64,000 nt of DNA, taken from the NCBI GenBank assembly GCA_963778845.1, contig CAVZVW010000009.1:1426001-1490000 (forward strand), given 5' to 3'. Every line of letters starts with the position of its first letter. Position 1 is the first letter of the stretch. The notes beneath the pieces are model-generated. The model worked only from the letters and a program-made list of their open reading frames with translations, ran no database searches and was not told where the DNA came from. The stretch comes from CAVZVW01 sp963778845. GTDB lineage: Bacteria > Actinomycetota > Actinomycetes > Actinomycetales > Kineosporiaceae. The translations under genes were made by a program, and so were the position numbers. Positions 34,116 through 43,494 of the stretch are shown in pieces.

Positions 34116-35717
34116 TCACGGCCATGGGGCGTGCACCTTGCGAGCCGCCCGCAGGGCCGCGCTGAAGACCACGCTGAACCGCTCGCCGCCGAGGCTGTAC
34201 AGCGGCGCGAACCCCACACCCCGCTGCACCGTGACGGTCTGGGACTCCGTGAAGCGCAGAAGCCCCTCGGCGCCGTGCCGGCGACCCAGCCCCGAGGACT
34301 TGCGCCCGCCCATCGGGGAGGCGACGCTGCCCCACGAGGCGATGTAGGCCTCGTTCACGGTCACGGTGCCGGCCCTGATCTGGCGGGCGAGGAGGGCGCC
34401 GCGCCGCGTGTCGCGCGTCCAGACCGAGGCGTTGAGCCCGTACTCGGTGTCGTTGGCCCGCGCCACGGCCTCGGAGTCGGAGGCGACCCGATGCACCGAC
34501 ACGACAGGCCCGAACGTCTCCTGCGCGAAGCACTGCGCCTGCGCCGGCACGTGGTCGAGCACCGTCGGCTCGTAGAAGTAGGGTCCCAGGTCCGGCCGGG
34601 CCTTGCCCCCCGTGAGGACCGTCGCCCCCCGGCCCACGGCGTCCTCGACGTGAGCGCTCACCCGCAGCAGCTGGGCCGACGATGTGAGGCTGCCCAGGTC
34701 CTTCGAGTAGTCCAGGGCGGCTCCGAGCCGCATGTGGCGGACTCGGTCGACGAACCGGTCGAGGAAGGCGTCCGCGACCCGCTCGTGCAGCAGGAGCCGC
34801 TCCATCGAGACACACAGCTGCCCGGTGCTGGCGAAGCAGTCGCGCACAGCGGCCTCGGCTGCCCTGTCGAGGTCGGCGTCGTCGGCCACGTAGAGGGCGT
34901 TCTTGCCGCCGAGCTCGAGCGAGGCGCCCACGAGGCGAGCCGCTGCTTGCTGGGCCACAGCCCGGCCGGTGGGTGTGGACCCGGTGAAGCACACGTAGTC
35001 CACCTCGGCGACCAGTGCCGGGCCCACGACCGTGCCCTCGCCGACGACGACCGCCAGCACGTCCTCGGGGACGCCGGCCTCGGTGAGCAGCGCGACGCCC
35101 CACAGCGCCGTGAGCGCGGTCTGGGTGTCCGGCTTGATCACGACGGCGTTGCCCGCGAGCAGCGCGGGCAGGCTGTCCGCGATGCTCAGGGTCAGCGGGT
35201 AGTTCCACGGCGCGATCACGCCGACGACGCCGCGCGGATGGTGGACCTCGCGCACCGACGTCAGCCCGGGCACCAGGCCGGCACGCCGGCTGTCGGCGAG
35301 CAGCGCCGGCCCGCGACGGGCGTAGTACCGCGCGTTGATCGCTACGTCGGCGACCTCCTCGTATGCGTGGGCTCGGGCCTTGCCGGTCTCGAGCTGGATG
35401 AGGTCGAGCACCTCGGACCGCCGCTCGAGCACGAGATCGTGCAGCCGCAGCAGCACGGCGGCTCGATCGTGGACGTCTCGGGCAGCCCAGGCAGGCTGAG
35501 CCGCGCGGGCGCGCGCAACCGCGGCGGCGACGTCCTGCTTGCTGGATGTCGGCAGCTCGGCCAGCACCTGGCCCGAGTACGGGGCGAGCGTCGTGACCAT
35601 CGGGGATGCACCGGAGGAGACGATGCGCCGCGTCAGACGAGCCAGCTGCGCGGAGGGCAGGTGCCAGTCGCTGGGGCGGGGCGGGGTCGGCTGCGTGACG
35701 GTGGGCTGGCTCGACAT
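34116..35717 (-). CDS. NAD(P)-dependent aldehyde dehydrogenase (succinic semialdehyde dehydrogenase-like)
   Basis: This 533-residue aldehyde dehydrogenase has VIAPWNYPLTLSIADSLPAL, the cofactor loop FTGSTPTGRAVAQQAA, general base Glu in SLELGGKNALYV, and catalytic Cys in STGQLCVSMERLL. The C-terminal MGGRKSSGLGRRHG is usual for the GabD2-type group. It is the first gene of a three-gene unit with the GMC oxidoreductase and the SDR, all on the minus strand. A 15-bp palindrome lies about 40 bp upstream of the ATG and is a likely operator. Confidence 0.88.
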   Translation of the reverse strand: MSSQPTVTQPTPPRPSDWHLPSAQLARLTRRIVSSGASPMVTTLAPYSGQVLAELPTSSKQDVAAAVARARAAQPAWAARDVHDRAAVLLRLHDLVLERRSEVLDLIQLETGKARAHAYEEVADVAINARYYARRGPALLADSRRAGLVPGLTSVREVHHPRGVVGVIAPWNYPLTLSIADSLPALLAGNAVVIKPDTQTALTALWGVALLTEAGVPEDVLAVVVGEGTVVGPALVAEVDYVCFTGSTPTGRAVAQQAAARLVGASLELGGKNALYVADDADLDRAAEAAVRDCFASTGQLCVSMERLLLHERVADAFLDRFVDRVRHMRLGAALDYSKDLGSLTSSAQLLRVSAHVEDAVGRGATVLTGGKARPDLGPYFYEPTVLDHVPAQAQCFAQETFGPVVSVHRVASDSEAVARANDTEYGLNASVWTRDTRRGALLARQIRAGTVTVNEAYIASWGSVASPMGGRKSSGLGRRHGAEGLLRFTESQTVTVQRGVGFAPLYSLGGERFSVVFSAALRAARKVHAPWP

Positions 35718-35755
35718 AGCGGCAGCGTAGGCGCCCGCATCAGCTGCCGACTACC

Positions 35756-35770
35756 GGCCGGTAACCGGCC
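35756..35770. promoter_or_regulatory. 15-bp palindromic operator candidate upstream of the aldehyde dehydrogenase
   Basis: GGCCGGTAACCGGCC has 7-bp arms GGCCGGT and ACCGGCC around one A. It lies 39-53 bp upstream of the ATG at 35717. The size and placement suit a TetR-family repressor site; no such regulator is adjacent, and binding is only inferred. Confidence 0.45.
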
Positions 35771-35891
35771 CGTCGGCGGCCGAGCGACCTATGCGAACTT
35801 GAAGAAGAGCTAACGCTGGGCGGTGTAGCGCAGGCCTGCCGAGACTTGCCGCCACACAGCGCCTTAGTTGCGACCAGTCAGTGATCGCAGC

Positions 35892-36261
35892 TCAGGTGCG
35901 CGGGGTCGTGCGGTCGTGCGCGGTGAGTCGCTCGTGCAGCCCGGCGCCGGCGGCCTCGGCGAGCGTGGTGGCCGACTCGACCCAGGCCACGAAGTCGAGC
36001 ACGTCGTCCGCGGTCAGCGGCCGGGCCGTCGTGGTGCTCGGCCGCCTCGGCCGGCATGTCGATGCGCTCGGCGACGATGCCGCCCATCGTGAGGGCCTGC
36101 ACCACGTCCGCGCCGGCCGGGCTGCGCACGCTCGCGGTGCACTGCTCGCACGTGAACGTGTAGAACGAGTAGGCGCTGAACCGGTTGACGACGAGCTTGA
36201 GCTGCGTCGGCCCGAGCTCGATCTCACCGCAGCTCGGGCAGCTCACCTTGATGATGGTCAT
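35892..36261 (-). CDS. Small zinc-ribbon protein of unknown function (one frameshift)
   Basis: The protein, about 123 residues after correction, starts MTIIKVSCPSCGEIELGP at ATG 36261. Cys pairs CPSC and CEQC, separated by about 35 residues (FSAYSFYTFTCEQC), suggest a zinc ribbon; the C-terminal half (ADDVLDFVAWVESATTLAEA) looks helical. An indel near 36030 switches frame between AEHHDGPA and PLTADDVLDF. I do not know a function. It lies alone between the ALDH operon and glpD. Confidence 0.65.
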
Positions 36262-36360
36262 TGATCTCGGCCCCGCTCTTCGTCGGCGTTGCCACCCCTT
36301 CGGCATCCCGGCGACGATCCTTGAGCCGGCGCCCGCGGGCCTGCGTCGGAGCGCCTCGGT

Positions 36361-38086
36361 TCAGGCGAGCGGGACGATCTCCGGGGCCCCCAGGCGCACG
36401 GCGTCCGCCGTGAGGTCGTCCGGCTGCCGCTGGGACCCGCGCTCGGCCTCGACCCTGCGCGAGGTAGTGGCGCACCTCACGCTCCTCCTGGTCCGCTGAC
36501 CAGCCGAGCACCCCGGCCATGAGCCGAGCGGCAGCCGGTGCCGTCGAGACCCCGCGGTCCCAGGTCTCGATCGAGATCCGGGTAGCGGCGGGCCAGCACG
36601 TCGTCGAGGTGGCGGGCGCCCTCGTGGGAGGCGGCGTAGACCACCTCCGCGCACGAGGTAGTCGTCGGCACCGGGCAGCGGCCGTGCCAGCGCGGGGTCC
36701 GCCGAGCACAGCGCCAGCACCTCGTCCACCATCGACCCGTACCGCTGCAGCAGGTGCTCCACCCGCGCCACGTGCAGCCGGCTGCGCGCCGCGGTGCGGG
36801 CCCTGCCGTTCCACGCCGCCCGGTACCCCACCGCGCCCAGCAGGGGCACCTCGTCGGTGCACGACGCGGCGACCCGGAAGTCCAGCGCCCGGGCGACCTC
36901 GTCGACGGCGTCCTTGGCCATCACCCGGTAGGTCGTGTACTTGCCGCCGGCCACCACGACGAGGCCCGGCACCGGGTGCCCGACGACATGCTCGCGCGAC
37001 AGCTCGCGACGTCTCGTCGCTCTCGCCCGCCAGCAGGGGGCGCAGGCCCGCGTAGACGCCCTCGACGTCCTCGCGGGTCAGCGGCGTGGCCAGCACGGCG
37101 TTCACGTGGTGGAGCAGGTAGTCGATGTCGCTGCTGGACGCGGCGGGGTGCGCCTTGTCGAGGCTCCACTCGGTGTCGGTGGTGCCGACGATCCAGTGCC
37201 GGCCCCACGGGATCACGAAGAGCACGGACTTCTCGGTGCGCAGGATGATCCCGGTGGTGGACAGGATGCGGTCCCTGGGCACCACGAGGTGGATGCCCTT
37301 GGACGCCCGCACCTTGAACTGCCCCCGCTCGCCGACCATGGCCTGGGTCTCGTCCGTCCAGACCCCGGTCGCGTTGATCACCTGCTGGGCCTGCACCTCG
37401 ATCTCCCGACCGTGCTCGAGGTCGCGCACCCGCACGCCGACGACGCGCTCGCCCTCGCGCAGGAAGCCCACCACGCGCGCCCGGTTCGCCACGCGCGCGC
37501 CGTAGGCGGCCGCCGTCCGGACGATGTTCATCGTGTGCCGGGCGTCGTCCAGCTGGGCGTCGTAGTACTGGACGGCGCCGACGAGGGCGTCCTTGCGCAT
37601 GCTCGGCACGGCACGCAGGGCCCCGGTGCGGGAGAGATGGCGATGGAAGGGCAGCCCGGCGCCGTGGCCCGCGGTGCGCGCCAGCAGGTCGTACATCGTG
37701 ACGCCCGCGGCGACGTAGGGCCGCTCCCAGCCGCGATGGCGCAGCGGGTAGAGGAACGACACCGGGCGGCACAGGTGCGGCGCCAGGCGGGTGAGGATGA
37801 GACCGCGTTCCCTCAGGGCCTCCATGACCAGGGCGAAGTCGAGCATCTCCAGGTAGCGCAGGCCGCCGTGGATGAGCTTGGAGGATCGCGACGACGTGCC
37901 GCTGGCCCAGTCACGGGCCTCGAGCAGGGCCACGCTGAGCCCGCGGGTGGCGGCGTCCAGCGCTGCGCCGGCCCCGACGACACCACCCCCGACGACCACG
38001 ACGTCGAAGACCTGGGACTCCATGTCGGCGAGCGCGGCGTCGCGCTCGGCGGGCCCCAGCCGTCCCGAGGGGGCGTGAGCGGTCAT
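36361..38086 (-). CDS. glpD: Aerobic glycerol-3-phosphate dehydrogenase (four frameshifts)
   Basis: This FAD enzyme oxidises glycerol-3-phosphate to dihydroxyacetone phosphate at the membrane and feeds electrons to quinone. The N-terminal part is clean: FDVVVVGGGVVGAGAALDAA, then SGTSSRSSKLIHGGLRYLE and WIVGTTDTEWSLDKAHP. The frame breaks near 37008, 36655, 36585 and 36462; joining the pieces restores VVAGGKYTTYRVMAKDAV, YAASHEGARHLDDVLARR, RISIETWDRGVSTAPAAARL and a C terminus ending LGAPEIVPLA. Corrected length is about 575, normal for actinobacterial GlpD. Clustering of four breaks in about 550 bp points to local sequence error. Confidence 0.88.
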
Positions 38087-38099
38087 GACGGCGCGCCCC

Positions 38100-39221
38100 T
38101 CAGGTGCCCGAGTAAGGGGAGACGACGACCTCGACCCGCTGGAACTCCTTGAGGTCGGAGTAGCCGGTGGTGGCCATCGACCGGCGCAGGGCGCCCATGA
38201 GGTTGGTCGTCCCGGCGGCGCTTCGGCCGGGCCCCAGCAGCACCTCCTGCAGCGTGCCCGCCGTGCCGACGTGCATGCGGGCACCACGCGGCACCAGCGG
38301 GTGGTGAGCCTCCGGGCCCCAGTGGTAACCCCGGCCGGGTGCGTCCTCGGCGCGCGCGAGCGCCGTCCCCAGCATCACCGCGTCGGCACCGCAGGCGACC
38401 GCCTTGACGATCTCACCGGACCGGCTCATGCCGCCGTCGGCGATGACGTGCACGTAGCGGCCGCCCGACTCGTCCATGTAGTCCCGGCGCGCGGCCGCGA
38501 CGTCCGCGATCGCCGTGGCCATCGGGGCGTGGATGCCCAGCGTGGTGCGCGTCGTGTGGGTGGCACCGCCGCCGAAACCGACCAGGACGCCGGCCGCACC
38601 CGTGCGCATCAGGTGCAGGGCAGCGGTGTAGGTGGCGCAGCCGCCGACGATCACCGGCACGTCGAGCTCGTAGATGAACCTCTTGAGGTTCAGCGGCTCC
38701 GCTCGGCCGGACACGTGCTCGGCGCTGACGGTCGTGCCGCGGATGAAGAAGAGGTCGACGCCGGCGTCGACGACGGTCTTCCAGAAGTGCTGCGTGCGCT
38801 GCGGGGTCAGCGCGCCCGCGACAGTCACCCCGGCGTCCCGGATGCCCTTGATGCGAGCGACCATGAGGTCGGGGTCGAGGTCCGCGGCGTAGATCTGCTG
38901 CATGCGCCGCGTGGCAGCCGCCGGCTCGAGCCCGGCGATCTCGTCCAGCAGCGGCTGGGGGTCCTCGTAGCGGGTCCAGAGGCCCTCGAGGTCGAGCACA
39001 CCGAGACCGCCGAGGCGCCCGATCGCGACGGCCGTCGCGGGTGACATCACCGAGTCCATGGGGGCCGCGACCACCGGGATGTCGAAGCGGTACGCGTCGA
39101 TCTGCCAGGCGATGCTGACCTCTTCGGGGTCACGCGTGCGCCGGCTGGGCACCACCGCGATGTCGTCGAAGGAGTACGCGCGCCGGCCCCGCTTGCCGCG
39201 ACCGATCTCGATCTCGCTCAC
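38100..39221 (-). CDS. guaB3: IMP dehydrogenase-like protein GuaB3
   Basis: This 373-residue TIM-barrel protein belongs to the IMPDH/GMP reductase family but lacks CBS domains. YSFDDIAVVPSRRTRDPEEV and VVAAPMDSVMSPATAVAIG mark the N-terminal barrel, and RYVHVIADGGMSRSGEIVKA the phosphate site. Where IMPDH has the catalytic loop GPGSICTTR this protein reads GGGATHTTR, so the catalytic Cys is replaced by His. I recall that actinobacterial GuaB3 proteins generally lack this Cys and that M. tuberculosis GuaB3 is not an active IMPDH. The role is unresolved. It follows guaB with a 107-bp gap. Confidence 0.9.
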   Translation of the reverse strand: MSEIEIGRGKRGRRAYSFDDIAVVPSRRTRDPEEVSIAWQIDAYRFDIPVVAAPMDSVMSPATAVAIGRLGGLGVLDLEGLWTRYEDPQPLLDEIAGLEPAAATRRMQQIYAADLDPDLMVARIKGIRDAGVTVAGALTPQRTQHFWKTVVDAGVDLFFIRGTTVSAEHVSGRAEPLNLKRFIYELDVPVIVGGCATYTAALHLMRTGAAGVLVGFGGGATHTTRTTLGIHAPMATAIADVAAARRDYMDESGGRYVHVIADGGMSRSGEIVKAVACGADAVMLGTALARAEDAPGRGYHWGPEAHHPLVPRGARMHVGTAGTLQEVLLGPGRSAAGTTNLMGALRRSMATTGYSDLKEFQRVEVVVSPYSGT

Positions 39222-39328
39222 GCACTCCAGGCTATCGGGCGGCAGGCGGGGCCGACGGGGCCGCGGTGGCGACGCGCGGTGTTTGGGCTCTGCACGCGGA
39301 TACGCAACGCCACCGGGTTGCCTGGTGG

Positions 39329-40858
39329 TCAGGGGCGCGAGGTGTAGTTCGGTGCCTCGACCGTCATCTGGATGTCGTGGGGGTGGCTCTCCTTGAGGCC
39401 GGCCGCAGTGATCCGCACGAACCTGCCCCGGGCCTGCAGCTCGGGGACCGTCGCCGCGCCGACGTAGAACATCGACTGCCGCAGCCCCCCGACCAGCTGG
39501 TAGGCGACGGCGGCGAGCGGGCCCCGGTAGGGCACCTGGCCCTCGATGCCCTCGGGCACGAAACGATCGTCGGGGACGTCGGCCTGGAAGTACCGGTCCT
39601 TGGAGTACGAGCGAGCCCGGCCGCGCGACTGCGCCGCACCCAGCGAGCCCATGCCTCGGTAGCTCTTGAACTGCTTGCCGTTGATGAACACGAGGTCCCC
39701 CGGGCTCTCCTCGCAGCCGGCCAGCAGCGAGCCGAGCATGACGACGTCGGCCCCGGCCACGAGGGCCTTGGCGATGTCGCCTGAGTACTGCAGCCCACCG
39801 TCGCCGATCACGGGGACGCCCGCCGGCCGGCAGGCCTGCGCCGCGTCGAAGATCGCGCTGACCTGCGGGACGCCCACGCCCGCGACGACCCGGGTCGTGC
39901 AGATCGACCCCGGCCCGACCCCCACCTTCACCCCGTCGGCGCCGGCGTCGACCAGCGCCTGCGCGCCCTCGCGGGTGGCGACGTTGCCGCCGATCACGTC
40001 GACGTGGGACGCCGTCGGCTCGGTCTTGATCCGGCGGATCATCCCCACGACCCCGCGGGAGTGCCCGTGCGCGGTGTCCACCACGAGGACGTCGACCCCC
40101 GCCTCCACGAGCGCCATCGCCCGCTTCCAGGCGTCGTCGAAGAACCCGACGGCAGCGCCCACGCGCAGCCGCCCGGAGTCGTCCTTGGTCGCCAGCGGGT
40201 ACTGCTCGCTCTTCGTGAAGTCCTTCACGGTGATGAGCCCGCGCAGGTGACCCGCGTCGTCCACGATCGGCAGCTTCTCGATCTTGTGCCTGGCGAGCAG
40301 CGCCATCGCGCCGTCGGCGGTGATGCCGACAGGGGCGGTGACCAGCGGCATCGGCGTCATGACCTCACCGACCCGGCGCGACATGTCCGTCTCGAACCTC
40401 AGGTCGCGGTTCGTGACGATGCCCACGAGCAGACCGTCGGCCGCGATCACCGGCAGGCCGGAGATCCGGTACCGCGCGCACATCTGGTCCACCTCGGCGA
40501 GGGTGGCCTCGGCGGTCGTCGTCACTGGGTGGCTCACCATGCCCGCCTCGGACCGCTTGACCAGGTCCACCTGCTGGGCCTGCTCCTCGATCGACAGGTT
40601 GCGGTGCAGCACCCCCAGACCGCCCTGGCGGGCCATCGCGATCGCCATCCGGGCCTCGGTGACGGTGTCCATCGCGGCCGACAGCAGCGGGACCCGCACG
40701 CTGACCCGCCGGGAGACCCGCGACGAGGTGTCGACCTCACCCGGGACGACGTCGCTCTCGGCGGGCAGCAGCAGGACGTCGTCGTACGTCAGGCCGAGGG
40801 CGGCGAAGGCCGACCCCGCCTCGGTGGGGGGTGTCGGGCTCTGCACAGGACCGCTCAC
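39329..40858 (-). CDS. guaB: Inosine-5'-monophosphate dehydrogenase
   Basis: This enzyme makes XMP from IMP with NAD, the committed step to GMP; guaA for the next step is at 24677. The 509-residue protein has two CBS domains (about residues 115-240, with DGAMALLARHKIEKLPIVDD) inserted in the barrel, catalytic loop GVGPGSICTTRVVAGVG with its Cys, and the flap YRGMGSLGAAQSRGRARSY. The start is GTG. The upstream gap to the bldM-like gene carries the same palindromic repeat pair as that upstream of sucC. Confidence 0.97.
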   Translation of the reverse strand: MSGPVQSPTPPTEAGSAFAALGLTYDDVLLLPAESDVVPGEVDTSSRVSRRVSVRVPLLSAAMDTVTEARMAIAMARQGGLGVLHRNLSIEEQAQQVDLVKRSEAGMVSHPVTTTAEATLAEVDQMCARYRISGLPVIAADGLLVGIVTNRDLRFETDMSRRVGEVMTPMPLVTAPVGITADGAMALLARHKIEKLPIVDDAGHLRGLITVKDFTKSEQYPLATKDDSGRLRVGAAVGFFDDAWKRAMALVEAGVDVLVVDTAHGHSRGVVGMIRRIKTEPTASHVDVIGGNVATREGAQALVDAGADGVKVGVGPGSICTTRVVAGVGVPQVSAIFDAAQACRPAGVPVIGDGGLQYSGDIAKALVAGADVVMLGSLLAGCEESPGDLVFINGKQFKSYRGMGSLGAAQSRGRARSYSKDRYFQADVPDDRFVPEGIEGQVPYRGPLAAVAYQLVGGLRQSMFYVGAATVPELQARGRFVRITAAGLKESHPHDIQMTVEAPNYTSRP

Positions 40859-41019
40859 GACGGCGTCGCCTTCCGCGTCCGTAGGTGCGCCGAGCCCGGG
40901 CGGGCGGCTCGGGGGGACGTGACGATGCTAACCGGCCGACCCCGGCGGCGAGGCGGCGGCGCGGACGGCGGATGCGCCAGCACGGAGGCGGCACTGCGGA
41001 GATCTAGGCCAAACCGCGA

Positions 41020-41074
41020 TTGGCACGGTGTGCCGCCGCGCCAAACTGTTTGGTGCAGTGTGCCGCCGCGCCAG
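41020..41074. repeat. Two 25-bp palindromic repeats upstream of guaB
   Basis: Units 41020-41044 and 41050-41074 are the reverse complement of the sucC-upstream repeats at 8411-8465, with the same 30-bp period and the same CCAAACTGTTTGG junction. The shared arm is GGCGCGGCGGCACA. They lie between the end of the bldM-like gene (41085) and guaB (40858), so both copies of the repeat pair lie just upstream of a minus-strand metabolic gene. Confidence 0.8.
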
Positions 41075-41084
41075 GAGGACGGGG

Positions 41085-41699
41085 TCAGCGCACCAGTCCC
41101 CAGCGGAAGCCGACGGCGACGGCCTGGGCGCGGTCGGCCGCACCGAGCTTGCGGAACAGCCGGCGTGCGTGGGTCTTGACCGTGTCCTCGGAGAGGAAGA
41201 GCTCCTTGCCGATCTCGGCGTTGCTGCGACCACGGCTCATACCGGTGAGCACCTGCATCTCCCGTTCGGTGAGCGGCGGCGCGGGGACCGACCCCTCCGC
41301 GGTGCGCGGGGCGGGCACCGGACGGTGCCACACGGCGTCGGTGAGCGCGTGGACGACGGTCGCGGCCATCTCCTCGCGCGTGGAGTCCTTGACCAGGTAG
41401 CCGCGCGCGCCGCCGGCGACGGCACGGGCGACGCCCTCGGCGTCCTCGGCCACCGTGACCATGATCACGATCGCCTCGGGGTGGCGGGCGAGCAGCCGAC
41501 GCGTGGCCTCGACGCCGCCGATACCCGGCATCCGCACGTCCATGAGCACCAGGGACGGACGCTCGACGGGCCAGCGGGCCAACGCCTCCTCGCCCGAGCA
41601 GGCGTCGACGACCCGCGTGACGCCGGGAACTGTGGCCAATGCTCGATGCAGCGTCTCGCGCACGAGGGCAGAGTCGTCGCAGACCAGCACGGTTACCAC
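41085..41699 (-). CDS. bldM: BldM-like orphan response regulator
   Basis: This LuxR-type response regulator (205 residues) has a receiver with VLVCDDSALVRETLHRAL, Asp54 in SLVLMDVRMPGIGGVEATRR, and a helix-turn-helix with LTEREMQVLTGMSRGRSNAE and SEDTVKTHARRLFRKLGAAD, ending FRWGLVR. The sequence and its position between guaB and a whiD-like gene match Streptomyces bldM (SCO4768), which controls development. The GTG at 41699 follows AGGAG at good spacing; ATG 41720 is an alternative. No paired kinase gene is adjacent, as expected for BldM. Confidence 0.8.
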   Translation of the reverse strand: MVTVLVCDDSALVRETLHRALATVPGVTRVVDACSGEEALARWPVERPSLVLMDVRMPGIGGVEATRRLLARHPEAIVIMVTVAEDAEGVARAVAGGARGYLVKDSTREEMAATVVHALTDAVWHRPVPAPRTAEGSVPAPPLTEREMQVLTGMSRGRSNAEIGKELFLSEDTVKTHARRLFRKLGAADRAQAVAVGFRWGLVR

Positions 41700-41850
41700 C
41701 GCGGTCTCCTCATCTCGCATGCCGACCGGATGCGGCGGCCGCCCCGTTGAGGGGCCGCCGACCCTGGAGATGTCGACAGGCGGACGGGTGAACCTGAGCC
41801 GAAAAGCGAGACGACGATGCGTCGGCGGGTCGCGACCACCGCTCGAGCCG

Positions 41851-42790
41851 TCACGGCCGGACGGCTGCGACCACCTCGTCGACGGCCTGCACGAGGCTGT
41901 CGCACGTGCGTGACGCCGCGCGGCAGGTCGTCGCCCCGCCAGCCGAGACCGCCGACGAGCACGCGGGGAGCCGGTCTCTGGCGCGGGATCAGCTCGAGGA
42001 CCTCCACGCCCGACACGGGCATGGTCGCGAACAAGAAGACGACGCACGGCCCGCTGCGGCGCACGGCCGCGAGCAGCTCCTTGTCCGGCAGGCCCGACCC
42101 GAGCATCCGGCAGGCCACCCTCGCCTCGGCCAGGGCGGCGGCCAGGACGTACAGCGGCAGGGTGTGCTGGTCGGCCTGGGCGCAGACCAGCAGAACGCGG
42201 GGGGGGCCGTCGCCCTCGCGCCCCTCGCGACGCCCGACGAGGCAGGCGAGCAGGGACTCGCTGAACGCGTGCTCGACGTCGACGCCCTCGCCCGTGGCCT
42301 GCCATCGACGCCCGAGCGCGTCGAGGACCGGCAGGGCAAGGGTGTCCCACGCGGAGACCACGCCCTGCGCGTCGATCGCTGCACTCATGAGCCTGGTCGA
42401 CTCCGCGGTGTCGAGGGCGATCGCGGCCCGCGCCAGTCCCCGCACGGCCGGGCTCGCCTCCGGCAGCGCGACCACCCGGCCCCCGCCCGGACGGGTACCC
42501 AGAGGCCAGGCCTGGCCTTCGACCTCGGGTATGGGCGCACCGGCCCGAGCCAGCTCGGCGGCCTCCGACGGCGAGACACCCTGCATGGTCAGCGTGCGCA
42601 TGACCACGAGGCGGGCGAGGTCGGTGGCGGAGTACCGCCGATGGGCTCCGGCGGTGTGCGCCGACGGCCCAAGCTGGTAGCGGCGGTCCCAGGTGCGCAA
42701 TGTCGACGGGGCCACCCCGAGACGACGCGCCGTCGCGGCCACGGTGAGGGACGCCTGCGTGGTCGCGTCGTCACCGCCGACGGCCGCCAT
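41851..42790 (-). CDS. MerR-family regulator with B12-binding-like sensor domain (one frameshift)
   Basis: The N-terminal MerR helix-turn-helix (about residues 15-85) has LTVAATARRLGVAPSTLRTW and RYSATDLARLVVMRTL. The C-terminal half is a helical bundle plus Rossmann fold like CarH/LitR: VDVEHAFSESLLACLVG, then VLLVCAQADQHTLPLYVLAA, where the His of ADQHTL sits at the cobalt-ligand position of B12-binding domains, and VRRSGPCVVFLFATMPVSG. An extra base near 41903 hides the last 17 residues (THVDSLVQAVDEVVAAVRP) and the true stop at 41851. Whether it binds cobalamin, and whether it responds to light, is not shown by sequence. Confidence 0.75.
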
Positions 42791-43000
42791 GCCCCCAGTG
42801 TCCGGGGGGTGGGCACGGCCTGCCACTCGGACCCGGCCTGCCGTTCGCGCACGACTCGCCGAAGAGGCACGTTCGTCGGGGAAGCGACAGGGCAGGGACG
42901 GCGTTGCCCCTAGCGAGGACTCCGGGCCCGCGCGAAGCCGGCTGGGAGGCCCCGCCGGATCGGCCCGGAACCGGCGTCGAAGATCGAGGGTTCGTGGCTC

Positions 43001-43027
43001 TTGAACAACTCGTGAAGCGATTATAGG
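43001..43027 (+). promoter_or_regulatory. Candidate promoter for the whiD-like gene
   Basis: TTGAAC (43001-43006) and TATAGG (43022-43027) are separated by 15 bp, slightly short for a main-sigma promoter, and lie about 90 bp upstream of the ATG at 43116. This is the only AT-rich spot in the 325-bp divergent interval 42791-43115, which otherwise holds no gene; the MerR gene promoter must also be here. Confidence 0.4.
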
Positions 43028-43115
43028 GTCGAAGTTCCAGCGGGTCCGCCGACGAGGCGGGGCCAGGGACCCGCGCCGGTCCGACAGCTCGAGGCGTACG
43101 AAGGCGGTGGACGCG

Positions 43116-43418
43116 ATGGCCGAGATCTCCCGACTCCCGGGACCGGTGGCCGACCTGTGGGAGTGGCAGCTGCAGGGGTCGTGCCGCACCGCCGACCCCA
43201 CGCTGTTCTTCCACCCCGAGGGCGAGCGCGGACCCGCCCGGCGCAACCGGGACGGCGCCGCCAAGGCGATCTGCGCCGCATGCCCGGTGCTCGAGGAGTG
43301 CAGGGAGCACGCGCTGGCGGTTCGCGAGCCCTACGGGGTCTGGGGCGGCCTCACCGAGGACGACCGCGAGGCCGTCTACGCCGCGGAGCGCACGACACGC
43401 ATGCCAGAAGCCAGCTGA
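43116..43418 (+). CDS. whiD: WhiB-family iron-sulfur regulator, WhiD/WhiB3 type
   Basis: This 100-residue WhiB-like protein binds a [4Fe-4S] cluster through Cys23, Cys53, Cys56 and Cys62 (C-x29-C-x2-C-x5-C) and has the beta-turn GVWGGLTEDDR that contacts the main sigma factor. SRLPGPVADLWEWQLQGSC and the FFHPEGERG stretch closely follow WhiB3/WhiD. Its place beside bldM and groEL1 matches Streptomyces whiD and Mycobacterium whiB3. ATG 43116 is preferred to GTG 43107, which lies too close to the ribosome-binding GAAGG. It probably links redox state to development or lipid metabolism. Confidence 0.88.
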   Translation: MAEISRLPGPVADLWEWQLQGSCRTADPTLFFHPEGERGPARRNRDGAAKAICAACPVLEECREHALAVREPYGVWGGLTEDDREAVYAAERTTRMPEAS

Positions 43419-43435
43419 TCTGACCGCACGAACTA

Positions 43436-43484
43436 CGGCGATCATGCACGTCCGGTACGCCGTACCCGACGTGCATGATCGCCG
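43436..43484. terminator. 49-bp near-perfect palindrome between whiD and groEL1
   Basis: Arms CGGCGATCATGCACGTC (43436-43452) and GACGTGCATGATCGCCG (43468-43484) match at all 17 positions. The 15-bp centre continues the stem: GGTACG pairs with CGTACC across one C after a single C-C mismatch. It starts 17 bp after the whiD stop. The likely role is a bidirectional terminator between convergent genes, although there is no T-tract and the symmetry is far greater than termination needs. Confidence 0.65.
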
Positions 43485-43494
43485 CATGGTCTGC

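Noticed and set aside
36361..37010. Decayed glpD pseudogene
   Set aside because: Every segment between the breaks is highly conserved and rejoining the frames gives a full-length enzyme; no stop codons arise apart from the shifts.
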